From Pseudomonas sp. R5(2019) (lineage in GTDB: Bacteria > Pseudomonadota > Gammaproteobacteria > Pseudomonadales > Pseudomonadaceae): a stretch of DNA of 64,000 nt. The stretch is taken from the NCBI RefSeq assembly GCF_009905435.1, contig NZ_JAAAMT010000011.1, positions 81,096-145,095 of the forward strand. The letters are read 5' to 3'. The notes beneath the pieces are model-generated. The model searched no databases, was not told the DNA's origin, and was given only the letters and a program-made list of their open reading frames with translations. The translations under genes were made by a program, and so were the position numbers. Of the stretch, positions 9,596 through 18,500 are shown piece by piece. Numbering within the stretch: the first letter of the stretch is position 1; the number at the start of each line of letters is the position of its first letter.

Positions 9596-10258
9596 ATGGC
9601 AGAGGAAGCAAAGGACGAACGCTGGCCGCGAGCACTATGGGCCTGCCTACTCGTGCTGGTACTGGAAGCCTTTCTGGTGGCCGTGGCCCTCCCAAAGACG
9701 ATGATCCAGGGACAGCTGCAACGTGAATTGGACTGGGCTGTCAGCATCTATGGGGTGCAAGAGTCAAACAAGCTGGTGAAGTCCACGAACGAAGCGTATT
9801 CGACCGTATTCATCGAGAGTGGTCTCAATGACAAGGTTCATGATGTGTTCTTTCCAAAAGCTGCACCGACGACATTTGTCGATAGGTTTGCGAAAAAAGC
9901 TACTGAGCCCTGGTTTGATTGGCTTTCAAACAGGGTAGGGGCTCTAAAAACAATGGTGTATCTCGCGACGTATCGCGTCGTGAGCTATCTCTACTGGTTC
10001 CCTTACTTTGTTGCTATGGGGTTGCCCTCGATCTTCGCTGGATTCATGCAATGGCAAATTAAGAAATACAATTTTGACTACAGTTCACCGTTCTTTAACC
10101 ACTACGGGCACCAAATAATTACGTGGTCCCCGCTCTTGGTGATCCTGTCGGTCTTGGTGCCGGTATCGATCCCGCCGATGCTGATCTGCATGCTGATTGT
10201 GGTGCTGCTCCCAATCGCGTTTATGTGGATTATCAGCAATCTTCCAAAGCGAATCTGA
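9596..10258 (+). CDS. DUF4400 family integral membrane protein (TraJ-like of SXT/IncC tra clusters)
   Basis: 220 aa. One N-terminal membrane helix (residues about 12-32), a periplasmic or cytoplasmic loop of about 90 residues, and three further hydrophobic helices toward the C-terminus. The pattern WVSIYGVQESNK-like loop and KATEPWFDWL, plus position after traD and before traL, fit the DUF4400 family seen in SXT/R391 and many Pseudomonas conjugative elements. The molecular role of the family is unknown; a link with the coupling protein is assumed from constant linkage. Confidence 0.75.
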   Translation: MAEEAKDERWPRALWACLLVLVLEAFLVAVALPKTMIQGQLQRELDWAVSIYGVQESNKLVKSTNEAYSTVFIESGLNDKVHDVFFPKAAPTTFVDRFAKKATEPWFDWLSNRVGALKTMVYLATYRVVSYLYWFPYFVAMGLPSIFAGFMQWQIKKYNFDYSSPFFNHYGHQIITWSPLLVILSVLVPVSIPPMLICMLIVVLLPIAFMWIISNLPKRI

Positions 10259-10441
10259 CGGTTCGCTCCACCACCAGCGTTGCTCTCTGCCCAGTAGCCA
10301 GGGCGCAGCGCTGGAGGTAACGTGAAATTCTCAATTTTCCCCCAAACTGTGCAACATCTTGCCATCTACTGCCATTTTCATCTTTCTAACGCGTTCAAAA
10401 TAGGATGGTGCCCACGTTTTTTTGATTGTAGGAGTTACCAA
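10259..10441 (+). promoter_or_regulatory. probable promoter region of the traL-traV operon
   Basis: The 183-bp gap carries CTTGCCATCTACTGCC followed by ATTTT (10358-10378), matching in spacing the block upstream of traI (GCCA-N4-CTGC). The upstream part of the open frame from 10322 has no ribosome-binding site. No terminator is seen after the DUF4400 gene, so the promoter would be internal. Confidence 0.35.
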
Positions 10442-10732
10442 ATGCCAGATGACTATATTCGCTTACCGCACGAGGTGGACGGGCCACCGATGCTTCTCTT
10501 CTGGACGCTGGATGAGATCCTGCCTGTTATATCCATGCTTTTTGTGGGAATCGTGGTAGGGAAACTGCTGCCAATGCTGACCATCGGTGTTGTGATCATG
10601 CATTTCTATCAAAAGCTTCTAGACGCAAACCCAGATGGCCTAGCGATGCATCTTCTTTATTGGTACTGCGGGTTGACTGTAGGTCGGAAGCTTACAATCC
10701 CTAATCCTTTCTCAAGGATTTATATCCAATGA
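10442..10732 (+). CDS. traL: conjugative transfer protein TraL
   Basis: 96 aa. Start ATG 10442 is preceded by AGGAG. The sequence PHEVDGPPMLLFWTLDE, two membrane segments, and the GRKLTIPNPFSRIY ending fit TraL of F-type systems (VirB3-like inner-membrane component of pilus assembly). Its stop overlaps the ATG of traE (ATGA), the classical F-type order. Confidence 0.9.
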   Translation: MPDDYIRLPHEVDGPPMLLFWTLDEILPVISMLFVGIVVGKLLPMLTIGVVIMHFYQKLLDANPDGLAMHLLYWYCGLTVGRKLTIPNPFSRIYIQ

Positions 10733-11370
10733 ATGCCGGCAAATTCAAAAAAACGTTCAATGGTTTGCATTCGGACAACTTCTATCTGAAGGCTTTGGTA
10801 GTGCTTTTGGGAGTAGTTGTTCTGTTCTTGGTTGTGAAAGCAAATTCTAAGGACACCATCGTAACAATCGTACCTCCGACAATGGCAGAGCAAGGTTGGC
10901 TAGATCGGCAGAAAGCATCAGAGTCGTACACGTCATCGTGGGCTCTCTATATTTCGTATTTGCTTGGCAACGCAAACCCGAAAAACGGTGCGCTAATTAA
11001 AACTGCGATCACCCCCTTGCTTGATAACGCGATTCAGGCTGATATCCTTGCAGCTATTGACGACCAGATTAACCAAATCCGCCGCGATAGCGTGAGTATT
11101 GCTTTTGAACCAAAGCAAATCCTCCAGGACAAGCGCACCCCAAATAAATATTACGTGTATGGCGACTCTTCCGTAACTGGCACCTCAGCTAATAAGGTCG
11201 ATGGCAGAAGAACATACGAAATGGATATTGAAATTCGAAATTACAAACCGGTGCTCACCATGGTTAAAACATACGCTGGACAGCCTAAAACGCCGGAATC
11301 TCTAGAGCGGGAGAAACGTATGACTAACCGCAAAGCTGACATGCGGAAAAAGCAAGGACTCGAACCATGA
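10729..11370 (+). CDS. traE: conjugative transfer protein TraE
   Basis: 213 aa. A single N-terminal membrane helix (about residues 21-40) is followed by a periplasmic domain with GWLDRQKASESYTSSWALYISYLLGN and a C-terminal NYKPVLTMVKTYAGQPKT region. This is the TraE (VirB5/8-like) family pattern needed for pilus assembly. It overlaps traL and traK by 4 bp at both ends. Confidence 0.9.
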   Translation: MNAGKFKKTFNGLHSDNFYLKALVVLLGVVVLFLVVKANSKDTIVTIVPPTMAEQGWLDRQKASESYTSSWALYISYLLGNANPKNGALIKTAITPLLDNAIQADILAAIDDQINQIRRDSVSIAFEPKQILQDKRTPNKYYVYGDSSVTGTSANKVDGRRTYEMDIEIRNYKPVLTMVKTYAGQPKTPESLEREKRMTNRKADMRKKQGLEP

Positions 11371-12398
11371 CCAATAAACTCATTAATCGGTGGCCGTTGC
11401 TGTGGGCCTTCGCAATGGGCGTGTCTTCTCAAGTGCTCGCAGACGGCAACATGCCTTATGCGGCGAGTGCACCGGCACCCGCAGGTACAGACCTGAGACA
11501 AGTGGGCACACCGCTCGCTCCACTCGTGGTTGATGCCAACGCGAATGTTGTTTCCATTGCCAAATCCAGAGCTGATGGCTCGCCCGACAACAACGATATT
11601 CAAAACGTTCCGAAATCGGTGGTGAGCAACCTGGGGCGACCAGCTGATCCAGTACAAACCAACCAAACGATCGTTATCAAACCTGGTGTTAATACACTAA
11701 TTCCTGTTTCCATCGGGCAAACCAACCGCATCGTTACTCCATTCGAACGGCCCGTGGTGCAAACACTGAGCAGCGCTGAAACCAAAATTATGCAAAATGT
11801 GATTTACATATCCCCCGGAGACAAAAATCCGGTCGCTGTGTACATCACAGAGAAAGATGACGAATCCGCGGCGATCTCGCTAACTCTTTTGCCGCAGCAA
11901 ATTCCACCCATTCAGGCAAACCTCGTAATTTCTGCACCAATCAACGCAGGGCTCAGCGGTCTCCATTCAGTGGACGGAACTACTGCGTTCACAGCAAAAG
12001 CCAAGCAGTTTGAACAGGCACAACCCTATATGGAGACCATAAAGGTGATCATGCGGTCCCTAGCGCTCGGTGAAGTGCCACAAGGGTACTCCATAGGCAA
12101 ATTGCTTTCCGGCTCCGCAATTCCCAGTTGTCATTTGAGTGGCTTCGAGTTTGACTTCAAAAATGCACAGTTGATTAAAGGACATGATTACAACGCCATC
12201 GTTGCGACGGTAAGAAACATCTCGGGCCAAACACTCCAATTCGACGAAATGGCGTGTACTCACCCGTTACTAGCGGCAACCGCCGTTTGGCCGAAAAATG
12301 TACTTGAACCGGGTGAGCGAACAGAGTTGTACGTTGCGACAAGATCAGCGAATAACATAGTTCGAGCCTCGAAGCGTCCAAGTCTTCTGGATAATTAA
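11367..12398 (+). CDS. traK: type-F conjugative transfer protein TraK (secretin-like)
   Basis: 343 aa with a signal peptide (cleavage likely after SSQVLA, residue 25-27). The pattern of beta-rich repeats, including NTLIPVSIGQTNRIVTPF and VYISPGDKNPVAVYI, matches TraK, the VirB9-like outer-membrane core protein. The ATG overlaps the end of traE, and the neighbour downstream is traB, with which TraK forms the core complex in known systems. Confidence 0.9.
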   Translation: MTNKLINRWPLLWAFAMGVSSQVLADGNMPYAASAPAPAGTDLRQVGTPLAPLVVDANANVVSIAKSRADGSPDNNDIQNVPKSVVSNLGRPADPVQTNQTIVIKPGVNTLIPVSIGQTNRIVTPFERPVVQTLSSAETKIMQNVIYISPGDKNPVAVYITEKDDESAAISLTLLPQQIPPIQANLVISAPINAGLSGLHSVDGTTAFTAKAKQFEQAQPYMETIKVIMRSLALGEVPQGYSIGKLLSGSAIPSCHLSGFEFDFKNAQLIKGHDYNAIVATVRNISGQTLQFDEMACTHPLLAATAVWPKNVLEPGERTELYVATRSANNIVRASKRPSLLDN

Positions 12399-12411
12399 AT
12401 TAGGACTCGAC

Positions 12412-13746
12412 ATGGCATCTTTTAAGGATCTTTTAGACAAGTTTGACTCGGTTCCTCTTTCTCCGGCCACGAAACGGGTTGTGATGATTGGCTCCGCCTT
12501 TGCGGTCGTTATCGCTATCGTGTGGTATGCAGTAGCCAACGAAGAAAAGCCAAAGCGCCGAGCGATCAATCCAGTGGCCAGCACTGTATTAACCGACGCA
12601 GACACACGCGGGGTCGGTATCGACTCGATGCGCTCCGAAATCCGAGAGTTAAGAGTTACACTCGATGAACTTAAAGGCACTGTAAAGGACGGTGTAAAGA
12701 GCGATAGCAAGGATGCCAGTAGAGCGGAATTAGAAGAGCTCAAGAAGGAAATTAAGGAGTTAAAGAAACATAAGAGTGACCAAGAGAGCGAGAAGGCGAA
12801 TAGCGCCAATGGTCAAACTCAAAACACGCCAAAATCCGGAGCCGGTAAAAGCCCTTATGATGTCGCAGCAGCAGAACATGCCCTTACTGCAAACGCGAAG
12901 TCACTTCGGCCAGAGGACGTGTATCGCAGGGCTGACCTGGAGCCCAATGATTCCGTAAGCGGGATACAAACATCTGTTGGTGAGGCGGATGTAAAAAAGG
13001 AAGGTGCAACACTGAAGATTCGTACCATTGAAGAGCAACTTCCAAAAGAGGTCGCGGCAAAGGATGACCAATCGGACGTGCTATATCTGCCAGCTACAAC
13101 CATGCTTACAGGCACGCTTATTACGGGGATGGACGCACCTACCTCAAAACAGGCCCGCACTGATCCGTTCCCGGCTCTGGTCAGAATTCAAAAAGAAGCA
13201 ATTCTACCAAACAACTTTCGCGCCGATGTGCGCGACTGCGGCATGATCGTCGGGGGTTATGGCGACCTTAGTTCTGAACGGGCCTACCTTCGCGGAGAAA
13301 CAATCTCCTGTGTGCGAAACGATGGCGGTGTGATCGAGGTTTCTGTTGATGCATACGCCAGTGGCGAAGATGGCAAGGCTGGTGTGCGCGGGAATGTGGT
13401 GAGCAAGCAGAAAGAATATATCACCCGAGCGATGATGGCAGCCTTTATACAAGGTGCGTCTCAACTGTTCTCAGTGCAAAGTATTCCTACTATTCGCATC
13501 TCACGCGGGGATAGCGATAGTGAAGATCAAGCAGCATTCCAGCAGGCATTTAATCCAGATGCAGTGCAGGGAGCCGCAGTAGCCGGTGTTGGCAATGCGC
13601 TAAACCGAATTTCTGAATATTACATGGACATGGCAGAAAATTTGTTTCCCATCATTGAGATCGATGCCGGTCGTCAAATCGATTTCATCATTAAGAAGGG
13701 TGCGAGCTTGAAAATAAAGTCCGTGCCTAAGTCCAAGTCCAGCTAA
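12412..13746 (+). CDS. traB: conjugative transfer protein TraB (VirB10-like)
   Basis: 444 aa. One membrane helix near residues 24-42, a Lys/Glu-rich coiled coil at about 75-130, then a linker. The C-terminal beta domain carries FPALVRIQKEAILPNNFRADVRDCGMIVGG and SERAYLRGETISC, typical of TraB/VirB10. It spans the periplasm and joins the inner and outer membrane parts of the channel. It lies between traK and traV, 13-14 bp from each. Confidence 0.93.
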   Translation: MASFKDLLDKFDSVPLSPATKRVVMIGSAFAVVIAIVWYAVANEEKPKRRAINPVASTVLTDADTRGVGIDSMRSEIRELRVTLDELKGTVKDGVKSDSKDASRAELEELKKEIKELKKHKSDQESEKANSANGQTQNTPKSGAGKSPYDVAAAEHALTANAKSLRPEDVYRRADLEPNDSVSGIQTSVGEADVKKEGATLKIRTIEEQLPKEVAAKDDQSDVLYLPATTMLTGTLITGMDAPTSKQARTDPFPALVRIQKEAILPNNFRADVRDCGMIVGGYGDLSSERAYLRGETISCVRNDGGVIEVSVDAYASGEDGKAGVRGNVVSKQKEYITRAMMAAFIQGASQLFSVQSIPTIRISRGDSDSEDQAAFQQAFNPDAVQGAAVAGVGNALNRISEYYMDMAENLFPIIEIDAGRQIDFIIKKGASLKIKSVPKSKSS

Positions 13747-13760
13747 CTAGGAGAATATTC

Positions 13761-14345
13761 ATGCATATACTTAGATTCGCTGCACTGCTTTCCGTCGCCA
13801 CCACAATATTAAGTGGCTGCTCTAGCGCGAGCAGTGATTACGCTTGTAAGGGCCTGGCCGAAGGCGTCAACTGCGTGTCAGCGCGGGATGTTTATCAAAT
13901 GACAGATGACCCGAACTTCCAGACCCAGCTTCAAAAGGAAAATGCTGCAAAGGCTCGAAAGAAAGCGGGTGACGACGGCGCGTCGGACGACCAAACAGAA
14001 GGCGGCACGGTGGTGCTTCGCGAAGTGCCTGGGGAGCAGTACGTGACACCACGGCCCGCACGGAATCCATTGCCTATCCGGACACCGGCCACGGTCATGC
14101 GTATCGGTTTCGCGCCGTGGGAGGATGAGAAGGGGGATCTGAACGTGCCAGGCTACATCTATACCGAAATCGCACCACGGCGCTGGGAGGTTGGCGTTGA
14201 ACGGCCACCAGAAACTCCTACGCTTCACCCCTTGCAGGTGCAGGCGGTCCCAACGACGCAGATGCCATCGGCGAAGGCCGCACCAAACCAGAGCGCTGCT
14301 GAGATTGCAAAAAGCGCTAGACGCAACGCACAGAGCACACAATAA
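13761..14345 (+). CDS. traV: type IV conjugative transfer lipoprotein TraV
   Basis: 194 aa. The lipobox ILSGC gives lipidation at about residue 20. The YACKGLAEGVNCVSARDVY motif with two Cys is characteristic of TraV (VirB7-like). The rest is Pro-rich. TAGGAG precedes the ATG. It is the last gene of the traL-E-K-B-V operon, closed by a strong terminator. Confidence 0.9.
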   Translation: MHILRFAALLSVATTILSGCSSASSDYACKGLAEGVNCVSARDVYQMTDDPNFQTQLQKENAAKARKKAGDDGASDDQTEGGTVVLREVPGEQYVTPRPARNPLPIRTPATVMRIGFAPWEDEKGDLNVPGYIYTEIAPRRWEVGVERPPETPTLHPLQVQAVPTTQMPSAKAAPNQSAAEIAKSARRNAQSTQ

Positions 14346-14349
14346 AAAA

Positions 14350-14376
14350 AACCGGGATTTGATCCCGGTTTTTTTT
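14350..14376 (+). terminator. intrinsic terminator of the traL-traV operon
   Basis: The stem AACCGGGAT / ATCCCGGTT with a 3-base loop (14350-14370) is followed by eight T. The A-run upstream may make it work in both directions. Confidence 0.92.
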
Positions 14377-14434
14377 ACTCTGACTTTCACTTCAATGTCC
14401 TTCCCGGTTTACAAACCCGCGCAAATGACATCGC

Positions 14435-14869
14435 TCATTCGTCCGGTTTTGGTATGTCCCCGGTTGACATGCTCATCAACGCGATTTCAACTTTGGCCTG
14501 AAATTCCTTCGCAAGTGTGGCGGGAGCCCAAGTTGATATGTAGACCCAACCATCTCTAGACTTTTCTATTTTGGTCATTACTGTTTTGACAATTTGGCTA
14601 ACGCGCTGCTTTGTTAATCCAAGATGCTCATGCACATACTTCTGCGACTTGCCTTCGACCAGCACCATACGCGCCGCTTCCAAATTCCTTGGACTGTGGT
14701 CTTCTAGCTGATGGGCAACACTATGCCAGGCTTCAAGTGATAGCCTTCTCAACTTTCTGCGCCGTTCCATCGTACGTATCAGCCTCAAACGTTCAGTCAA
14801 GATCGAGTCAAGACGATAGCAGCAATTATTCTCCAAAATAGTCGATTCGGTACGGTTTGTTGTCAACAT
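14435..14869 (-). CDS. TrfB/KorA-like transcriptional regulator
   Basis: 144 aa. The middle (ARMVLVEGKSQKYVHEHLGL then TKQRVSQIVKTV) is a helix-turn-helix matching the TrfB/KorA pattern of IncP plasmids (ARGVLVDGK...LGLTRGAVSQAVHRV). KorA-type proteins repress plasmid replication and transfer promoters. The gene is divergent from the pilin gene traA across a 125-bp gap and converges on traV, so autoregulation and control of traA are likely inferences. The basic N-terminal 40 residues are extra relative to KorA, and an internal Met near residue 34 is an alternative start. Confidence 0.75.
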   Translation of the reverse strand: MLTTNRTESTILENNCCYRLDSILTERLRLIRTMERRRKLRRLSLEAWHSVAHQLEDHSPRNLEAARMVLVEGKSQKYVHEHLGLTKQRVSQIVKTVMTKIEKSRDGWVYISTWAPATLAKEFQAKVEIALMSMSTGDIPKPDE

Positions 14870-14994
14870 TCGTATTTTTGTAATCGTCGTCTTGAGGAAA
14901 ATGTATATCGAGAGGAGCTAGGCGGCTTAACCCCTAAACGATAGTGCGCTTGGTCCTCTAATTCGTTCGACTTCATTCCGTTTAGGAGCTTTCC

Positions 14995-15360
14995 ATGACT
15001 GCACTATCTCTGAAGCAAGAAAACGTCTCCCCGTTTCAAAAGTACGTAATGCTGTTCCTGGTCGTCGCGGTTTGCACCGTTGCCTTCGCAACCATGGCGC
15101 ATGCCGGTACCGGTGGCGGCGATGGCTTCGATAACGTCTGGGCCGCGATCAGTGAGTACTTGAAAGGCACCATGGGCCGCGTGCTGGTGGGTCTGATCGT
15201 GATCGTCGGCGTTGCAGCCGGTGTTGTTCGCCAATCCCTGATGTCCTTCGCTGTTGCGGTCGGTGCGGCTATCGGCCTGTTCTACAGCCCGGAAATCATC
15301 GAAGGCATCATCACTTCGACGCACGCTGTTGCAGGCCTGGTGTTGCCAACCGGCATGTAA
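14995..15360 (+). CDS. traA: F-type conjugative pilin TraA
   Basis: 121 aa prepilin. There is a long leader with a hydrophobic stretch ending in TMAHA, with signal peptidase cleavage likely after Ala 37. The mature part is about 83 residues with two hydrophobic helices (VLVGLIVIVGVAAGVV and LMSFAVAVGAAIGLF) around a short basic loop, the fold of F-type pilin. TAGGAG precedes the ATG by about 7 nt. The GC-rich third codon positions and its own terminator suggest high expression as a single cistron. Confidence 0.85.
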   Translation: MTALSLKQENVSPFQKYVMLFLVVAVCTVAFATMAHAGTGGGDGFDNVWAAISEYLKGTMGRVLVGLIVIVGVAAGVVRQSLMSFAVAVGAAIGLFYSPEIIEGIITSTHAVAGLVLPTGM

Positions 15361-15380
15361 CTCCAGCGGGTCAAACAGAA

Positions 15381-15410
15381 GCCGATAGGGGAAACCCTAC
15401 CGGCTTTTTT
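15381..15410 (+). terminator. intrinsic terminator of traA with GAAA tetraloop
   Basis: GCCGATAGGG, loop GAAA, CCCTACCGGC, with a single internal A-C mismatch, then six T. A stable tetraloop after the pilin gene fits a stable abundant mRNA. Confidence 0.9.
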
Positions 15411-15509
15411 GCTTTTGAAGCACAGAGATGGCGAAAAGAGAGGGGCGCGGGAAAGGCGCACAAGCGCGAGCCATCCGGACCAAATACTTTGGTACCCGCC
15501 AAAACAATC

Positions 15510-18500
15510 ATGAAAATACGCAGCTTCGGGGCTTTCAAGTTAACACTTGTGACTGCTGCGCTGGGCCTGTCCTCCAGCGCCTTCGCGGAAGTACTTCAAT
15601 ATAAGTTTACCGATACCGACGGCCAGGAAAAGTCCGTATCGTCGTCACTCGGCTATGTGAACCCTAAGGCCGCGTTCACAGTATCAATTAGCGCTGGGAT
15701 CGACCGGAAGGTGAAAGTAACGCTGCTGAAAGAGGATGACACTCCTGTTTCGACAGCCACAAGCAAGCTCATCGGTTCTGCTGACCGCTTTACAATCGCT
15801 GACAAGAGCTATTACGGTGCTGAGCTGAGGTTTACGAAGCCAGTCGATGGCTCGTACAAGCTTCTGGCTGAAACACTCTCTTCGAAAGACGTTGTGGTAA
15901 GTTCGGAAACCGTCAATCTAGTGATCGATAGTTCCCCCCCGGTTCTTGGTGCGTGGTCATGGGGAATGAATTATGGCAGGGGTACAGCTCCTGACGGACT
16001 ACCGATCTTCTCAACAGTTGAAGCCAGACATATCACATTGAACGTTGCGGATAGCAGCGATGTCAGCAAAGCGACCTACGAGACATTTGAACATGCCCAG
16101 GACGGCACCGTAAAACAAGTGCGTCAAGGTATTGTTAATGTCATTGCTGACAGCAATAAGGTAATGCTCGGAACGGGGGGGGTTAACTCTATCGGCAACT
16201 CCCAATTCCCAGTTGGTGCGCAAGGAAAATATTCAATAAAGTTTATTGTAGAGGACAAGGCGGGTAACCATTCCAACTCCACGCTAAACTTCTGGAACAA
16301 CTCAAAGTGCGGTGCGGTTCCGGAGCCTGTGGCTATTCAGGATAGCTCCTATACTGGTCCAGGCTATATGGGGGTCAGTGGCTTTCGCTCTCTGGAGGGG
16401 CAAAGCACTACGCCTGTATCCCAAAATCCGGCGAGGGTGATGTTTCGGCTACCCAACAGAGAAGTTCAAGCTACTGATGAAGGCAAAATATTCGGCGGTT
16501 ATGCGTCTGGGGCACAGGATTATACCATCGTTAAATCGGAAGGTGGGCTCACTTACTTTATTGTCAAAGAAACAATTAAAGACAATGGGCAAATGAACTG
16601 GAACAGCGTGGGTTGGACCAACAACAGCACGTGGCGTTGTAGTGCGCTTGCAGTAAAAAATCCTGTATTCAGTGATGGCACCAAACCTCCTGTACAGATA
16701 TCGACAAGTCCTTATATCGAGGGTTACGGTTGGCTAGGATTATCGGTTACAACAAAAGGTGGCAGTTTCGCAAGAGATCTTACAATCTCTAAAATCAGGG
16801 CCACCGCCGAGCCAAGAGCTTATAATCAAGTCGTTGCTCTTGGATATGGCGCTAGTTGTGTCATTCCCGCTGGTGCTAGCGAGTGCATTGCAGACACAAA
16901 TTTAAAATTTAATACTACTGGTACCGCAAGTTACTACCACTCTCGGCCTTTTATATACCGAGAAGGACAACCTGAAGCTCGAACCTCCACAGACAAAGCG
17001 GTTTATGTCTGGGAATGGGATGGTTCCGATCCGGTTATTGATAAACTGGTGAGCCACGACACCTTGAATAAGGTGGTCGTCTTCTCTGGCATTGAGCTTT
17101 TCTCTGGCTCAACGTGGGGCCGAGTTATCATGGCTGCTGGCGGATTGGTCGCAAAAAATGCAACGGGTACAGAGGTTAAGCTCTCGTCCAGTCAGATGAC
17201 CAATTCAGGTAATAACACAGTATTTACTGCTTCTTATAAAAGTCTGAAATCCGGCACTTGGAATATTTTCGGCTGGGCACAGGACAATTATGGAAACTAT
17301 GGCGAGAAAGAACTGTTCTCCATCAATAATGATGGGGAGGCCCCAACTGTTCGATTCAATACGCCCAATGCCAATATTGTGTCACTTGACGATATTAAAG
17401 TAGTTGTAGGGGATGACGTTACGGAAAGACCAAAAATCACTTCCGTAAAGCTGGAAGGCGGGCCATCAAATAGTGTGGTCTATCTGGCTGTTCGGGAAAT
17501 CACTCCGAACGAATACAATCTTGAGTATCCAGTCATTTTCCCTAGCCTTGGTGCCGGGTATAAACTCACTGTGACGGTTCAGGATGAGTCGGGTAACACA
17601 ACCACCAACAAGCTAGACTTCAAGTATGAGCCACCGACTGTCGGGCTTGAGGAAGATGGCTTTGGCATTCCTTCCGTTGGTCAGTATGCCTGGGTACATG
17701 CAAACGGGAAATTTCCGTTTTACTCGGAGACGCTAACAAACTATGAAGGTACTCCCCTCACCGGCTCATACGAGCTAACAGGTACATTGCGTTTAGACTC
17801 TACTTCTGGCCCAATTTCAATCAACGGTGTAATTTTGAAGCCGGGTGAAACAAAAAACATCGGAAGTTTTGACTTTACCTCAAGCAAAGGCCATCTGGCG
17901 CTACCCGTTTATTCTGTAAAGAATGGCAGTGAAGGGGTAGCGAATTTGCTAGTTACCAGTGGCGCTCCTGGTGCTTCCATAGTTGTTGGAAGTTTTAATA
18001 TTTGGTCTCCGAAAGTATCCGTCGATCCGTTTGAAACAAAGCTTGATGGTCGCATTTTAATTGACGTATTTTCAATAGCATTAAAAGACAGTTCTGGCAA
18101 ATGTAACTGGCGTCCGAAATCGGAGATCAACAGCATTTCCAGCGTTGATATCATTTCAAGCCCAGCTTGTTTCAACACTGCGCTAGAAAATGGCTTAGAG
18201 TTTTACCAAGATAAAAACTACTCGGTTCTGCAAAGCAGGCTTGCTCAAGTGACCAGTACTTATATTCCCGCCGGTAGTGCTTCTGGCGCGAAGATGAAAG
18301 GTACGTATCTCAATTCGAGTGGAAGTAGAGAGCAGGTTGTAATTGAGCTTCCCGTTGAATCAGTTGAGCTAAAACTAAATGCGCGAGATGCATCTGACTC
18401 CATCAAGTTCGGTGACGATAGCGCTAAAATCACGCTCTACCGTTCAATTCAATCTATAAATCAGAGTTTGGTCCAAACCTCGGGTCCAAGTTGCGGCTCG

